Shown: positions 53,434-61,320 of the stretch, piece by piece
How positions within the stretch are numbered: the stretch's first letter is position 1
How the letters are laid out: every line of letters begins with the position of its first letter
Source of the DNA: Anaerolinea thermolimosa
GTDB lineage: Bacteria; Chloroflexota; Anaerolineae; Anaerolineales; Anaerolineaceae
Direction of reading: 5' to 3'
DNA: 64,000 nucleotides
Assembly (NCBI RefSeq): GCF_001050195.2
Contig: NZ_DF967965.1
Location: forward strand, 1,815,150 to 1,879,149
The notes under the pieces: generated by a model
The model's input: the letters and a program-made list of their open reading frames with translations, nothing else
Database searches by the model: none
What the model was told of the DNA's origin: nothing
Program-made: the position numbers and the translations under genes

Positions 53434-54966
53434 TCAGGTAGCAATTTCCTGAGTAGCTGACTCGGGTACCGGTGAAGTGTTTCCAAAGACGGAAGAATAG
53501 ATATCCTCCCCAAAACTTGTTGGAAGCGGCTCTCCCTCGATCAGCTTAAATGTGCGCTTTCCACCCGACTTCCTTTCAGCTCGCAAAAACAAAAAGCGCT
53601 TATCTCGCTGAGTGTAGAAATTATGGGCAAACTCGTAGAAATGCGTCACAAAAAATACCTTGATCTGCCTCTCCAGAAACGCAGTAGTGATCTGCCTCCC
53701 AATTTCTGATCCTTCACGCTCATTGGTGGACGCAAAGGATTCATTGAATAACACGACGCTATGTGGAATGAGATGATCCACAATGTCACTCATTCTACTC
53801 AGCTCTTCATCCAGCTTTCCACTTTTCATCGAGGCATCTTCTTTACGCTTATAGTGTGTAAAAAGATGAGCGCATACATTCGCAGAAAATTCATCAGCCG
53901 GGACAAACATACCGCATTCCATCATCAGTTGAGCCAGACCAATGCTCCGTAAAAAAGTAGATTTTCCCCCCTGGTTGGCCCCCGTGATGATGAAAAGCTC
54001 CTTACCATCTCCCTTTCCATCATTTCCCACCACTTTCTGCTTCATAGTCAGGGCCAGACAAACATCATATAAGCCACGAAAGGAATGCTTCCGTTCGGTC
54101 ATTGGCGCAGGAGAAGGGAATGTAACCGGGCATCCCATCTCATTTAGTTTTTCATATAAATTTAAGCACCCGATGTAGAAAGCCAGTTCGGTTTGCAGCA
54201 TACGAAAGAAACTATCTACATGGTCAGCAGATTGAGCAAGGGCATTAGCCACCAGGTTAATCCCTCTGTCTTTTAATTCAGACAGGGCCCTGTTTCCTGC
54301 ATCATCCCGTTCACTGATATAAAAACTGTAAACTGGCTTTCTCCGAAGAAGAATATCACTCACACTCCGCCTTTTCACAGGCATTTTCAACAAAACATAA
54401 TCCATTCCCTCGTTACCCATTCCCAGTCTGGCACCCAGCAAAACACCTTGCCGAAACCTCAAAGCCTTTAGATGCTGAACAGCCTCCATGAAAAAACTAT
54501 CGTCAAGCTCTTTTTGAATCATCTCAAAAAAGGCCTTAAAGCCTCTGGAAGCAAATACCGCCCCATGTTCTTCGGCGATATGACGTAATTTTCTTAACTC
54601 ATCTAAAAACATCTCCATCATTTCAATAGAGCTACTCAAAATACCACTTGGGTAATAGGTAAATATACCCATCCAGTTCTTCCTTTTGTTTTCCATCGCC
54701 TCAATGGGAATTTGATATATTTCTCTGATCACCTCGGGATGGTTCAAACAATCTTGCAAAATTTCCTGGCGGTAACGAATTTCTTCTGGATCTTTTAAAC
54801 CCGTCAGAACCACTTGCCTGGCTACTTTGTACAGAAATTTATCCCCTCTAGCCATAGCATTCCATAAAGTGTTCAATTCCAAATCCTGAACCAGGTCCTC
54901 CTCATTAAAAGGAAGAGGTTGTTCAAGGTCTAGATCTCTATCTGGGTACATTAAGTAAGCTTTCAT
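53434..54966 (-). CDS. MutS-like ATPase B, second gene of the pair
   Basis: A 510-aa protein with a helical MutS core-like half (about 50-290) and a MutS domain V ATPase: Walker A GANQGGKST (329-337), Walker B VVLFNES with Asn408-Glu409 in place of the usual Asp-Glu, and a switch His442 in VTHFYEF. There is no mismatch-recognition domain, so it should not be called MutS or MutS2. The tail after 490 is low complexity. Its ATG overlaps the stop of the first gene (ATGA). Likely a heterodimer partner of that protein. Confidence 0.85.
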   Translation of the reverse strand: MKAYLMYPDRDLDLEQPLPFNEEDLVQDLELNTLWNAMARGDKFLYKVARQVVLTGLKDPEEIRYRQEILQDCLNHPEVIREIYQIPIEAMENKRKNWMGIFTYYPSGILSSSIEMMEMFLDELRKLRHIAEEHGAVFASRGFKAFFEMIQKELDDSFFMEAVQHLKALRFRQGVLLGARLGMGNEGMDYVLLKMPVKRRSVSDILLRRKPVYSFYISERDDAGNRALSELKDRGINLVANALAQSADHVDSFFRMLQTELAFYIGCLNLYEKLNEMGCPVTFPSPAPMTERKHSFRGLYDVCLALTMKQKVVGNDGKGDGKELFIITGANQGGKSTFLRSIGLAQLMMECGMFVPADEFSANVCAHLFTHYKRKEDASMKSGKLDEELSRMSDIVDHLIPHSVVLFNESFASTNEREGSEIGRQITTAFLERQIKVFFVTHFYEFAHNFYTQRDKRFLFLRAERKSGGKRTFKLIEGEPLPTSFGEDIYSSVFGNTSPVPESATQEIAT

Positions 54967-56498
54967 CCTGGAATCCGCTCCTTAATCTGTTCATAGGTCA
55001 ACCGATATTTCTTTGCAATATGAATGGCGAACGAAAGGCCATCGGCCGGTTTTCTTATCACCTTAAAGGTCCGAATCATAGGGTTATCTGGTAATACAGT
55101 GCTGACCATACTGACGGTTTTCTTGTGATAAGAAGTCAGTTCATCGATAAACGTTACCCAGACGCAAAATGCATCCAGCTGTACAATGGCCTCCATCACT
55201 CGCTTGCTTAAAAAGGTGGCATCCTTCAAGGAAGTCGAAGTAAAAATCTCGTTCATAATCAGGATGCTATCTGAGGTAGCATGTTTCAGGATTTCGTGAA
55301 TCCTGACCAGGTCATCCTGCAACTTACCCCGAAGGTTGCGGATATCTTCCTCTTTTTCGAAATGGGTATAAATCTGGTCCCACAGGAATACATGGGCTTC
55401 CTCCCCGGGGACGGGAAGACCCAGGCTGGCCATATAGTGGATTTGCCCAAACATACGCGCAAAGGTGGTCTTTCCACCCTGGTTGGGCCCAGTGACCACA
55501 ATGATCCTTTCATTTTCTCGGAGCTCAAAATCATTGGTGACAACGGGCAGTGCCCCGGTCACACATTGATTGGCCAGTGCAATATCGAAAGCTTCGTAAG
55601 CCCAAACCGTTTTCTCCGTGTTTGAAACCTGCGGGTAACAGAATTTCAGGCCAGCCTGTTTCAGCCTGGAAATGAATTCAAAATAAGCCAGATAAAACTG
55701 AACTTCACGGTCGAACACCCGAATCGTCTCATCCATAAAATCGAGATGATCCTGGCAAAACCGGTCTAAGGCACCAAAAATCTCCGGGTAGAGTTTCGCC
55801 ACACAATCTAAAATCTGGGCCTCAACATAACTCATGCCAGCTCCACCGAGCTTAAGACGATAATCCTTCACCGCTCCTTGTTTAAATTTCAAGAAGGTCT
55901 GTTCTACCTCCTGACTGTAATCAGGTTCCGACTCATAAGCCCGAACTTGCACCCAATTCCCTTTGATGTGAACGCAATATTGAATAGTGGCCAGTTCATC
56001 TTTTATTTTTCTTGCTTCCGCCATCATGGCGGTGAACCGTTCCGATTCCACATAATGATGCAGATAATCACGCAGGGCCTTTAGTCCTCGTGATTGGAGA
56101 TCTACCGATGAAATACCTGCAGCAAGTCCTTCCACAGCCTTACCATAGGCTAAAATCGACTCCAGGAACCACCCCTCTTTATGATTTTTGAAATAAAGCT
56201 GATCAATCAAACCCAGATATCGGCGTGCCAAAACCATTTGTTCAGCAAACGCCTGAACCTCTTTTATCAAGAGCGGGTTTTCCAGGTCTTTTCCCACCTC
56301 TTGTCGATAGAGAATCTGATCGATATCATGGAGAGGGGTATAGAAAAAAGGCTTAAGCCTGTAATCCTGCCGCCCAGATACAATTTCTTTAACTGCCTGA
56401 TCCAGGTTTAAGTCCGGAAAGTAAACGGGTTGTCCAGCAGATTCTGCCTGTTCGGCAATTCCCCTGTCTAGAAAAAGAACACTTAGAAAAACTGTCAT
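54963..56498 (-). CDS. MutS-like ATPase A, first gene of the pair
   Basis: A 511-aa paralogue with the same plan: helical core 50-300 and ATPase with Walker A GPNQGGKTT (337-345) and Walker B ILIMNEIFTST (Asn416-Glu417). The switch region reads VTFIDEL, so the usual His is absent. Together with the next gene it probably forms an asymmetric ATPase dimer acting on nucleic acid or ribosomes; the substrate is unknown. GAGGTGA before the ATG. Directly downstream of fluoride riboswitch 3 on the same strand. Confidence 0.85.
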   Translation of the reverse strand: MTVFLSVLFLDRGIAEQAESAGQPVYFPDLNLDQAVKEIVSGRQDYRLKPFFYTPLHDIDQILYRQEVGKDLENPLLIKEVQAFAEQMVLARRYLGLIDQLYFKNHKEGWFLESILAYGKAVEGLAAGISSVDLQSRGLKALRDYLHHYVESERFTAMMAEARKIKDELATIQYCVHIKGNWVQVRAYESEPDYSQEVEQTFLKFKQGAVKDYRLKLGGAGMSYVEAQILDCVAKLYPEIFGALDRFCQDHLDFMDETIRVFDREVQFYLAYFEFISRLKQAGLKFCYPQVSNTEKTVWAYEAFDIALANQCVTGALPVVTNDFELRENERIIVVTGPNQGGKTTFARMFGQIHYMASLGLPVPGEEAHVFLWDQIYTHFEKEEDIRNLRGKLQDDLVRIHEILKHATSDSILIMNEIFTSTSLKDATFLSKRVMEAIVQLDAFCVWVTFIDELTSYHKKTVSMVSTVLPDNPMIRTFKVIRKPADGLSFAIHIAKKYRLTYEQIKERIPG

Positions 56499-56514
56499 TT
56501 ACTCTCACCTCAAT

Positions 56515-56590
56515 AAAAAAGCCTCTACCGGCGTAAGCTCCAGTAGAGGCTATCAGTCTGCCACAGACATTGATCGCGAGCCTCATCGCT
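56515..56590 (-). promoter_or_regulatory. Fluoride riboswitch 3 (crcB motif) controlling the MutS-like pair
   Basis: On the minus strand: closing stem GCG/CGC around ATGAGGCT; pseudoknot GAGGCT (56584-56579) with AGCCTC (56551-56546); P3 GTCT-GTGGC-AGAC; and the conserved CTGATAGCCTCTACT. The terminator is GCCTCTAC (56550-56543) against GTAGAGGC (56528-56521), with extra G-C and G-T pairs inside, followed by TTTTTT. The sequence is close to the T. petrophila aptamer as I remember it. The MutS-like ATG follows 16 bases after the T run. Confidence 0.95.
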
Positions 56591-56613
56591 CTATTGGACT
56601 TCTTTCAAAAAAA

Positions 56614-56619
56614 ATTATA
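56614..56619 (-). promoter_or_regulatory. -10 element of the riboswitch 3 transcript
   Basis: A minus-strand TATAAT 24 bases before the aptamer. No clear -35. The remaining stretch up to 56751 shows nothing I can assign. Confidence 0.5.
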
Positions 56620-56751
56620 CCACCAATCTATGATAGAAAGGTTAGAAAATAGGTCGGGCAATGGTGTCACCAGCCATCATCCAGCATCTGGTTTTTACAC
56701 AGAACTGATGGCGGGAAAACAATTTCATTGTCAGCGTCTCTATCCTTATCC

Positions 56752-56906
56752 TTGACAGTCCCTTTTTTAAGTGATAACCTTGCGGACGTGTAAGACGCTT
56801 GGAATTCGCCTCAAAATCGCTACAGCCTTGCCCGGGTGGGCATCTGCAAGAGGGTTTGTTGGCGGGACTGCGTCGCCGAATTCATTTCTAGATGGAGTGT
56901 GTAAGA
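56752..56906 (+). promoter_or_regulatory. Cold-shock gene promoter and long 5' leader
   Basis: TTGACA (56752-56757), a 17-base spacer and a weak -10 TAACCT (56775-56780). The leader of about 120 bases can fold: GAATTCG (56802-56808) with CGAATTC (56877-56883), and an inner GCCC-GGGT-GGGC hairpin (56830-56841). Long folded leaders are common on cold-shock genes, where they act as temperature sensors; that role here is inferred. Confidence 0.55.
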
Positions 56907-57125
56907 ATGTCTGATCGTTATGTTGGCACCGTCAAATGGTTCAATGCCACCAAAGGTTATGGCTTCATCGGCCGTGACGACAACAATGGAGATGACGTTT
57001 TCGTGCATTTCTCAGCCATTGAGATGGAAGGTTACCGTTCCCTCAAGCAGGGCCAGAAGGTAGAATTTGAGATCGAACAAGGTCCTAAAGGACTCCAGGC
57101 GGCTCACGTTACCCCCATCAGCTAA
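56907..57125 (+). CDS. Cold-shock domain protein
   Basis: A 72-aa OB-fold RNA chaperone. RNP1 is KGYGFIGRD and RNP2 DVFVHFSAI, with VKWFNATKG at the start. Binds single-stranded RNA and DNA and melts structures. ATG 56907 with GGAG nine bases upstream. Monocistronic, with a terminator at 57145. Confidence 0.95.
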   Translation: MSDRYVGTVKWFNATKGYGFIGRDDNNGDDVFVHFSAIEMEGYRSLKQGQKVEFEIEQGPKGLQAAHVTPIS

Positions 57126-57144
57126 TTCACAGCATTAACCACGT

Positions 57145-57178
57145 TCAGGGGCGTCTAAAAACGCCCCTGATTTATTTT
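57145..57178 (+). terminator. Terminator after the cold-shock gene
   Basis: A 10-bp stem (TCAGGGGCGT / ACGCCCCTGA), loop CTAAAA, tail TTTATTTT. Confidence 0.88.
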
Positions 57179-57206
57179 AAAAAGCTCATCGTAGAGCATT
57201 CTTTGA

Positions 57207-57830
57207 TTATTTATCCAGACCCAGCAAGGTGGCAAAAATTCTTAAATACTCTTGAAACATGGCCTTCCAACCTGCCCGGTGCAAAAACCAACCCCTGACG
57301 GTATACCAGTGCCCACGCACCGAATGCACCTGAACAGATAATCCGGAATCACGAAAGACATTCGAAAAAATAATCTGAGCCCGGCGGCTGTGGTAGGGAT
57401 CTGTCACCACAATACACGAACGCCACCCGCGTTCTTCCATCAACTGACGAATAGCGGCAGCCTCTTCTCGGGTATTGGAAGCTGTGTGACGGGTAATATC
57501 TATTTGTGGAACAGCCAGCCCCCGGTTAGCAGCCTCGCTGAACAGATAATCTGTCATCCGACGTCCACTATCTGCCATTGCATCCGTATCGGTGAGGATT
57601 AAATAACGGGCATACCCTTTCTGGATTAACTGAACGGCCTCGTCAATCCGATCAATTTCTCCCCCGCTCAACACCGCTACCACATCCACCTGGCTCAAAG
57701 GAGGTTCAGAAATGATTAAAAATCGACCCGCGCCCCACAACCCGGCCAGGATAAGAAAAGCCACCAACGGCAATACTAAAATGCTAATCGCGAAAGCCCC
57801 TGCGCAATTCCGCAGAGTCCTTTTGTTCAT
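57207..57830 (-). CDS. DUF218/YdcF-like membrane protein
   Basis: A 207-aa protein with one N-terminal membrane helix (about 8-35) and a DUF218 domain: VVAVLSGGEIDRI, LILTDTD, a SNTREEA segment and VVTDPYHSRRA. Start at ATG 57830 with GGAGAG upstream, overlapping the patB stop as ATGA; a longer frame to 57890 lies in patB. Second DUF218 gene in the window. Operon partner of patB with no evident functional link. Confidence 0.8.
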   Translation of the reverse strand: MNKRTLRNCAGAFAISILVLPLVAFLILAGLWGAGRFLIISEPPLSQVDVVAVLSGGEIDRIDEAVQLIQKGYARYLILTDTDAMADSGRRMTDYLFSEAANRGLAVPQIDITRHTASNTREEAAAIRQLMEERGWRSCIVVTDPYHSRRAQIIFSNVFRDSGLSVQVHSVRGHWYTVRGWFLHRAGWKAMFQEYLRIFATLLGLDK

Positions 57831-58981
57831 TTTCTCTCCAGAGCCGCGCGCATCCTCTCCAGAGCCTCCAGGAGAACTGCCCGCCGGCACCCAAAATTTA
57901 ACCTCACAAATCCATCTCCACCTTTTCCAAAAACCTCCCCATCGACAAGTGCCACCCGCGCCTCTTTTAAGAAAAATTCCCCTGGCTTTTCATGGATCCC
58001 TGCTGAACGACAATCAATCCATGCCAGATAAGTGCCCTCAGGCAAGGCCATCTTCAGATCAGGCATGGTCTCCCGGATGACATCATACAGAAGGTTACGG
58101 TTCACCTGTAAATAACGCAACACCTGGGCAAGCCACTCGTCCCCCTCCCGATAAGCTGCCTCTCCAGCCACCATACCCAGGATATTCCCATGCCCCACCA
58201 GACCACGCCTGGCTGCCTGAAAGCGCCTGCGTAGTTCGGGATTCTGAATGATCGCATAGGAGCAATATAAACCGGGAATATTGAAGGCTTTACTCGGCGA
58301 CCCGAGAGTAATGGTCATTTGGCCAATTTCCGGGCTCAGGGAAGCAATGGGAACGTGTCGGTGTCCCTCAAAAACAAGTTCCCCATGAATTTCATCTGCA
58401 CAGATTAAGACATTTCGCTTCAGGCAAATTTCTGCCATTGCCTGCAATTCTTCGCGCGTGAACACTCTACCCACCGGGTTGTGCGGATTGCACAACAGAA
58501 AGAGACAGGTAGTAGAATCCATCGCGGATTCAAACCGCTCAAAGTCGATTGTATACCGCCCATCAGGTTGGCGGCATAACTCCATTTCCTGGCGCAACGC
58601 CCCTGCATTGAGAGGAGCGCTCAAGAATGGCGGGTATACCGGCGTCTGAACGAGCACACCCTCTCCCGCTTTCGTAAATGCCTGGCAAGCCAGGTTGAAG
58701 CCCGAAATAACCCCCGGGAAGAGCACCACTTCGTCAGGATTTACCTTCCAGCCGTACAATCTTTCCATCCGTTCGCTTACTGCTTCACGCAGGCCCGGCC
58801 CATCTTTTCCATAACCAAACACCCCATGAGACAACCGATCGGATAAAGCGTGCACAATGGGTTTGGCCACGCGAAAATCCATATCTGCTACCCACAGGGG
58901 AAGCACATCCGATTCATATTGATTCCATTTTTCGCTATCGCTTGAGCGACGATCGATAACTTCGTCAAAGTCATATACCAT
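57827..58981 (-). CDS. PatB/MalY-type cystathionine beta-lyase-like aminotransferase
   Basis: A 384-aa fold-type I PLP enzyme. PLP Lys231 in LGSPSKAFN, the Asn and Asp of NPHNPVG and CADEIHGELV, and WVADMDFR near residue 30, which are typical of the PatB/MalY branch. These enzymes cleave C-S bonds in cystathionine or related thioethers. GGAGGCG before the ATG. Confidence 0.88.
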   Translation of the reverse strand: MVYDFDEVIDRRSSDSEKWNQYESDVLPLWVADMDFRVAKPIVHALSDRLSHGVFGYGKDGPGLREAVSERMERLYGWKVNPDEVVLFPGVISGFNLACQAFTKAGEGVLVQTPVYPPFLSAPLNAGALRQEMELCRQPDGRYTIDFERFESAMDSTTCLFLLCNPHNPVGRVFTREELQAMAEICLKRNVLICADEIHGELVFEGHRHVPIASLSPEIGQMTITLGSPSKAFNIPGLYCSYAIIQNPELRRRFQAARRGLVGHGNILGMVAGEAAYREGDEWLAQVLRYLQVNRNLLYDVIRETMPDLKMALPEGTYLAWIDCRSAGIHEKPGEFFLKEARVALVDGEVFGKGGDGFVRLNFGCRRAVLLEALERMRAALERK

Positions 58982-59071
58982 ATCGCCTCCACATGCGGAG
59001 GATTATACTCCAGCCTTTTCTTCTAAAAAACAATCCACCTCCGAAGGTGCCATGATATACTTCATCGATAG

Positions 59072-59986
59072 ATGATCGCAAAACCCATCTCCCCCCCTCA
59101 AATTCTGCTGCTCCCTTCCCCCGATTGGGAAGATTACGAGTTACTTGATAGTGGAAACGGCGAGCGCCTGGAAAGATTTGGCCCGGTCACCTGCATTCGC
59201 CCAGATGTCGAAGCCATCTGGAAACCGGCCCTCCCCGAGACAGCCTGGCAAAAAGCTCAAGCCCGCTTTGTCTCTACCCCCGAAGAAAACGGTGGGCACT
59301 GGGAATGGCGGGTTCCCCCTCGCGAGCGCTGGGCGATGCAATACCGTAACCTGCGGTTTTGGGCCCAGGTGGGTGGCTCCAAACACCTGGGGGTTTTCCC
59401 GGAGCAGGCCAGTCAGTGGGATTGGATCACAGAGCAGGTTCAGAGTGCCAAAAGGCCGCTCCAGGTTTTAAATCTTTTCGGGTATACCGGCCTGGCGACC
59501 CTTGCCGCCGCTCAAGCCGGGGCACGGGTTACCCATATTGATGCCTCCCGAAAGGCCATTGCGTGGGCGCAAGAGAATCAACGCCAATCCGGTTTGACAG
59601 ACGCCCCCATTCGCTGGCTGGTAGACGACGCCATGAAATTCGTCCGTCGCGAACAACGGAGAGGTTCCAAATATGATGGAGTTATTCTCGACCCCCCAAA
59701 ATTCGGCCGGGGGCCTAAAGGTGAAGTTTGGGAATTCTTCAAACTCCTCCCTGAACTGCTTCAGGAGGTTGGGAGGATTCTTGGGCCTCATCCCCGGTTC
59801 ATTTTACTCACGGCTTATGCAGTTAAGGCGTCAGCAGTTACGCTGTATTACGCCGTTCAAGAATTAATGCAAACCTGGCCCGGAGAAACTGAAGCCGGAG
59901 AAGTTGTGTTAATTGAAAAAAGCGCAGGACGATACCTTTCAACCGCAATTTTCGCCCGCTGGCACGCTAAAGGAGGAAAAACCTAA
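59072..59986 (+). CDS. SAM-dependent methyltransferase, RlmI/RlmK-like
   Basis: A 304-aa class I methyltransferase. SAM loop VLNLFGYTGLATLAAAQAGA, HIDASRKAIAWA for the ribose, and the catalytic-type motif ILDPPKFGRG. The fold matches the rRNA methyltransferases of the RlmI/RlmK group, though it lacks an N-terminal PUA domain. TATACT at 59056-59061 lies close to the ATG and there is no ribosome binding site, so the leader is short or absent. Followed two bases later by proC. Confidence 0.82.
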   Translation: MIAKPISPPQILLLPSPDWEDYELLDSGNGERLERFGPVTCIRPDVEAIWKPALPETAWQKAQARFVSTPEENGGHWEWRVPPRERWAMQYRNLRFWAQVGGSKHLGVFPEQASQWDWITEQVQSAKRPLQVLNLFGYTGLATLAAAQAGARVTHIDASRKAIAWAQENQRQSGLTDAPIRWLVDDAMKFVRREQRRGSKYDGVILDPPKFGRGPKGEVWEFFKLLPELLQEVGRILGPHPRFILLTAYAVKASAVTLYYAVQELMQTWPGETEAGEVVLIEKSAGRYLSTAIFARWHAKGGKT

Positions 59987-59988
59987 CT

Positions 59989-60828
59989 ATGAATCAGACC
60001 CCAATCATTGCATTGATCGGACCCGGCGCCATGGGTGAAGCCATCATTGGTGGCCTGCTTCGGAAAAACATCATTACACCGGAACGTATCCGCGCCTCTG
60101 GCCCGCTGGCCACCCGGGTAGAGGCCTTGCATGAGCGCTATGGCATTCAACCATACACCGATAATGCCCAGGCTGTGCAAGGCGCTGATATGGTGCTCCT
60201 GGCTGTAAAACCTCAGAAGCTTTCCCGCGTCATCTCTGGCCTGCGCGGAAAAATCTCTCCCAGTGCAGTGGTTCTCTCCATTATCGCAGGGGCAACCATC
60301 CAGATCATTTCAGAAGGGCTACAGCACCAGGCGGTCGTCCGCGCCATGCCCAATACCCCGGCCCAAATTGGCGAGGGTATTACCGTCTGGACAGTCTCTC
60401 GTTACGTAACCCCTGAACAGATGGAATTCTCTCGACAGGTATTGCTGGCTCTGGGCCAGGAAGTCTTCGTTGAAGAGGAAAATTACCTCGATATGGCAAC
60501 TGCCCTATCGGGCACCGGGCCGGCTTATGTTTTCCTTTTCATGGAAGCCCTCATCGACGCCGGCGTTCATATGGGTTTCCCTCGACGTATCGCCGAGCAG
60601 CTGGTCAACCAAACGATCCTCGGATCTGTTTCATATTATCAAAAAATCGGAGGGCACCCTGCACAGTTACGCAATCAGGTTACTTCACCGGGTGGTACCT
60701 CTGCCGAAGCTTTGTATTACCTCGAGAAAGCCGGTTTTCGCACCGCTATCTCACGCGCCATCTGGGCAGCCTATGAACGGTCACTGGAGCTTGGGAAAGG
60801 CCTGAACAGTAAGCCACCGGAAGAATAA
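59989..60828 (+). CDS. proC: Pyrroline-5-carboxylate reductase
   Basis: A 279-aa enzyme for the last step of proline synthesis (NAD(P)H-dependent). GPGAMGEAIIGGLL is the dinucleotide loop, RAMPNTPAQIGEG and ATALSGTGPAYVF are family signatures, and VTSPGGTSAEAL near the C terminus binds the substrate. AAAGGAGG lies upstream, within the end of the methyltransferase gene. Two bases separate it from that gene. Confidence 0.95.
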   Translation: MNQTPIIALIGPGAMGEAIIGGLLRKNIITPERIRASGPLATRVEALHERYGIQPYTDNAQAVQGADMVLLAVKPQKLSRVISGLRGKISPSAVVLSIIAGATIQIISEGLQHQAVVRAMPNTPAQIGEGITVWTVSRYVTPEQMEFSRQVLLALGQEVFVEEENYLDMATALSGTGPAYVFLFMEALIDAGVHMGFPRRIAEQLVNQTILGSVSYYQKIGGHPAQLRNQVTSPGGTSAEALYYLEKAGFRTAISRAIWAAYERSLELGKGLNSKPPEE

Positions 60829-60878
60829 CGATCTTATCCTTCCCCCTCTGTCTCTCTTCTCGCCGGGATGTACATCCT

Positions 60879-60923
60879 AAGACACCATCCCCTCGTTTAT
60901 AAACAGGAGATGGTGTCTTTTTC
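60879..60923. terminator. Terminator after proC
   Basis: An 11-bp stem (AAGACACCATC / GATGGTGTCTT) with a 19-base loop and TTTTC. The convergent small membrane protein gene ends here too. Confidence 0.82.
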
Positions 60924-61137
60924 ATATCAAACCGAAAGCCTGTACAAGTCTAAACCAGTCGGTGTCAAAGATGATCGAGACCAAGAGAAGGATGAAAAGG
61001 ATAAACAGGATTACCCCGCATCCACAACCCAGGCAAGAGCCGCTCTTCCAGCCGAAAGTCCGTTGTAATCCATCGTAGACCCAGCGAAGAAGCCCAATTT
61101 TCAACAACCCGATTAAACAACCGGGACGTTCGTTCAT
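60922..61137 (-). CDS. Small Cys-containing membrane protein
   Basis: A 71-aa protein I do not recognise. The N-terminal half is amphipathic (LLKIGLLRWVYDGL), then comes a Cys-rich turn (CLGCGC), then one strong membrane helix (VILFILFILLLVSII) and a short tail. GGAG lies about nine bases before ATG 61137. Four cysteines, three of them grouped, could bind a metal or lipid. Confidence 0.55.
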   Translation of the reverse strand: MNERPGCLIGLLKIGLLRWVYDGLQRTFGWKSGSCLGCGCGVILFILFILLLVSIIFDTDWFRLVQAFGLI

Positions 61138-61267
61138 AAAGGACACTCCTTTCAAAAGTCTTTACGAAAACAGGAAAGAAAAGTTTCTCTGATTCCTCAC
61201 CAGGATGAATAACCGCCGGGATGATTTCTTGCTTCTTCTTCCAGTTGGTTGTAAACCACCCATACAG

Positions 61268-61273
61268 TATAAT
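61268..61273 (+). promoter_or_regulatory. -10 element of the AHSA1-PDZ-DinB gene
   Basis: TATAAT 47 bases before the ATG at 61321. GGGAGGA is the ribosome binding site. Confidence 0.45.
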
Positions 61274-61320
61274 GAGATAGATTTTCCTGACATTAAGGGG
61301 TTCTCTACGGGAGGACAGGC

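Noticed and set aside
53434-56498. MutS or MutS2 mismatch-repair genes
   Set aside because: Only the core-like helices and domain V are present; no mismatch-recognition domain, no Smr domain, and Walker B has Asn in place of Asp. They are MutS-like ATPases of unknown target.
58986-59001. Hairpin CCTCC/GGAGG sequestering the patB ribosome binding site
   Set aside because: The TATAAT at 59007-59002 on the minus strand puts the start site inside the hairpin, so the upstream arm would not be transcribed.
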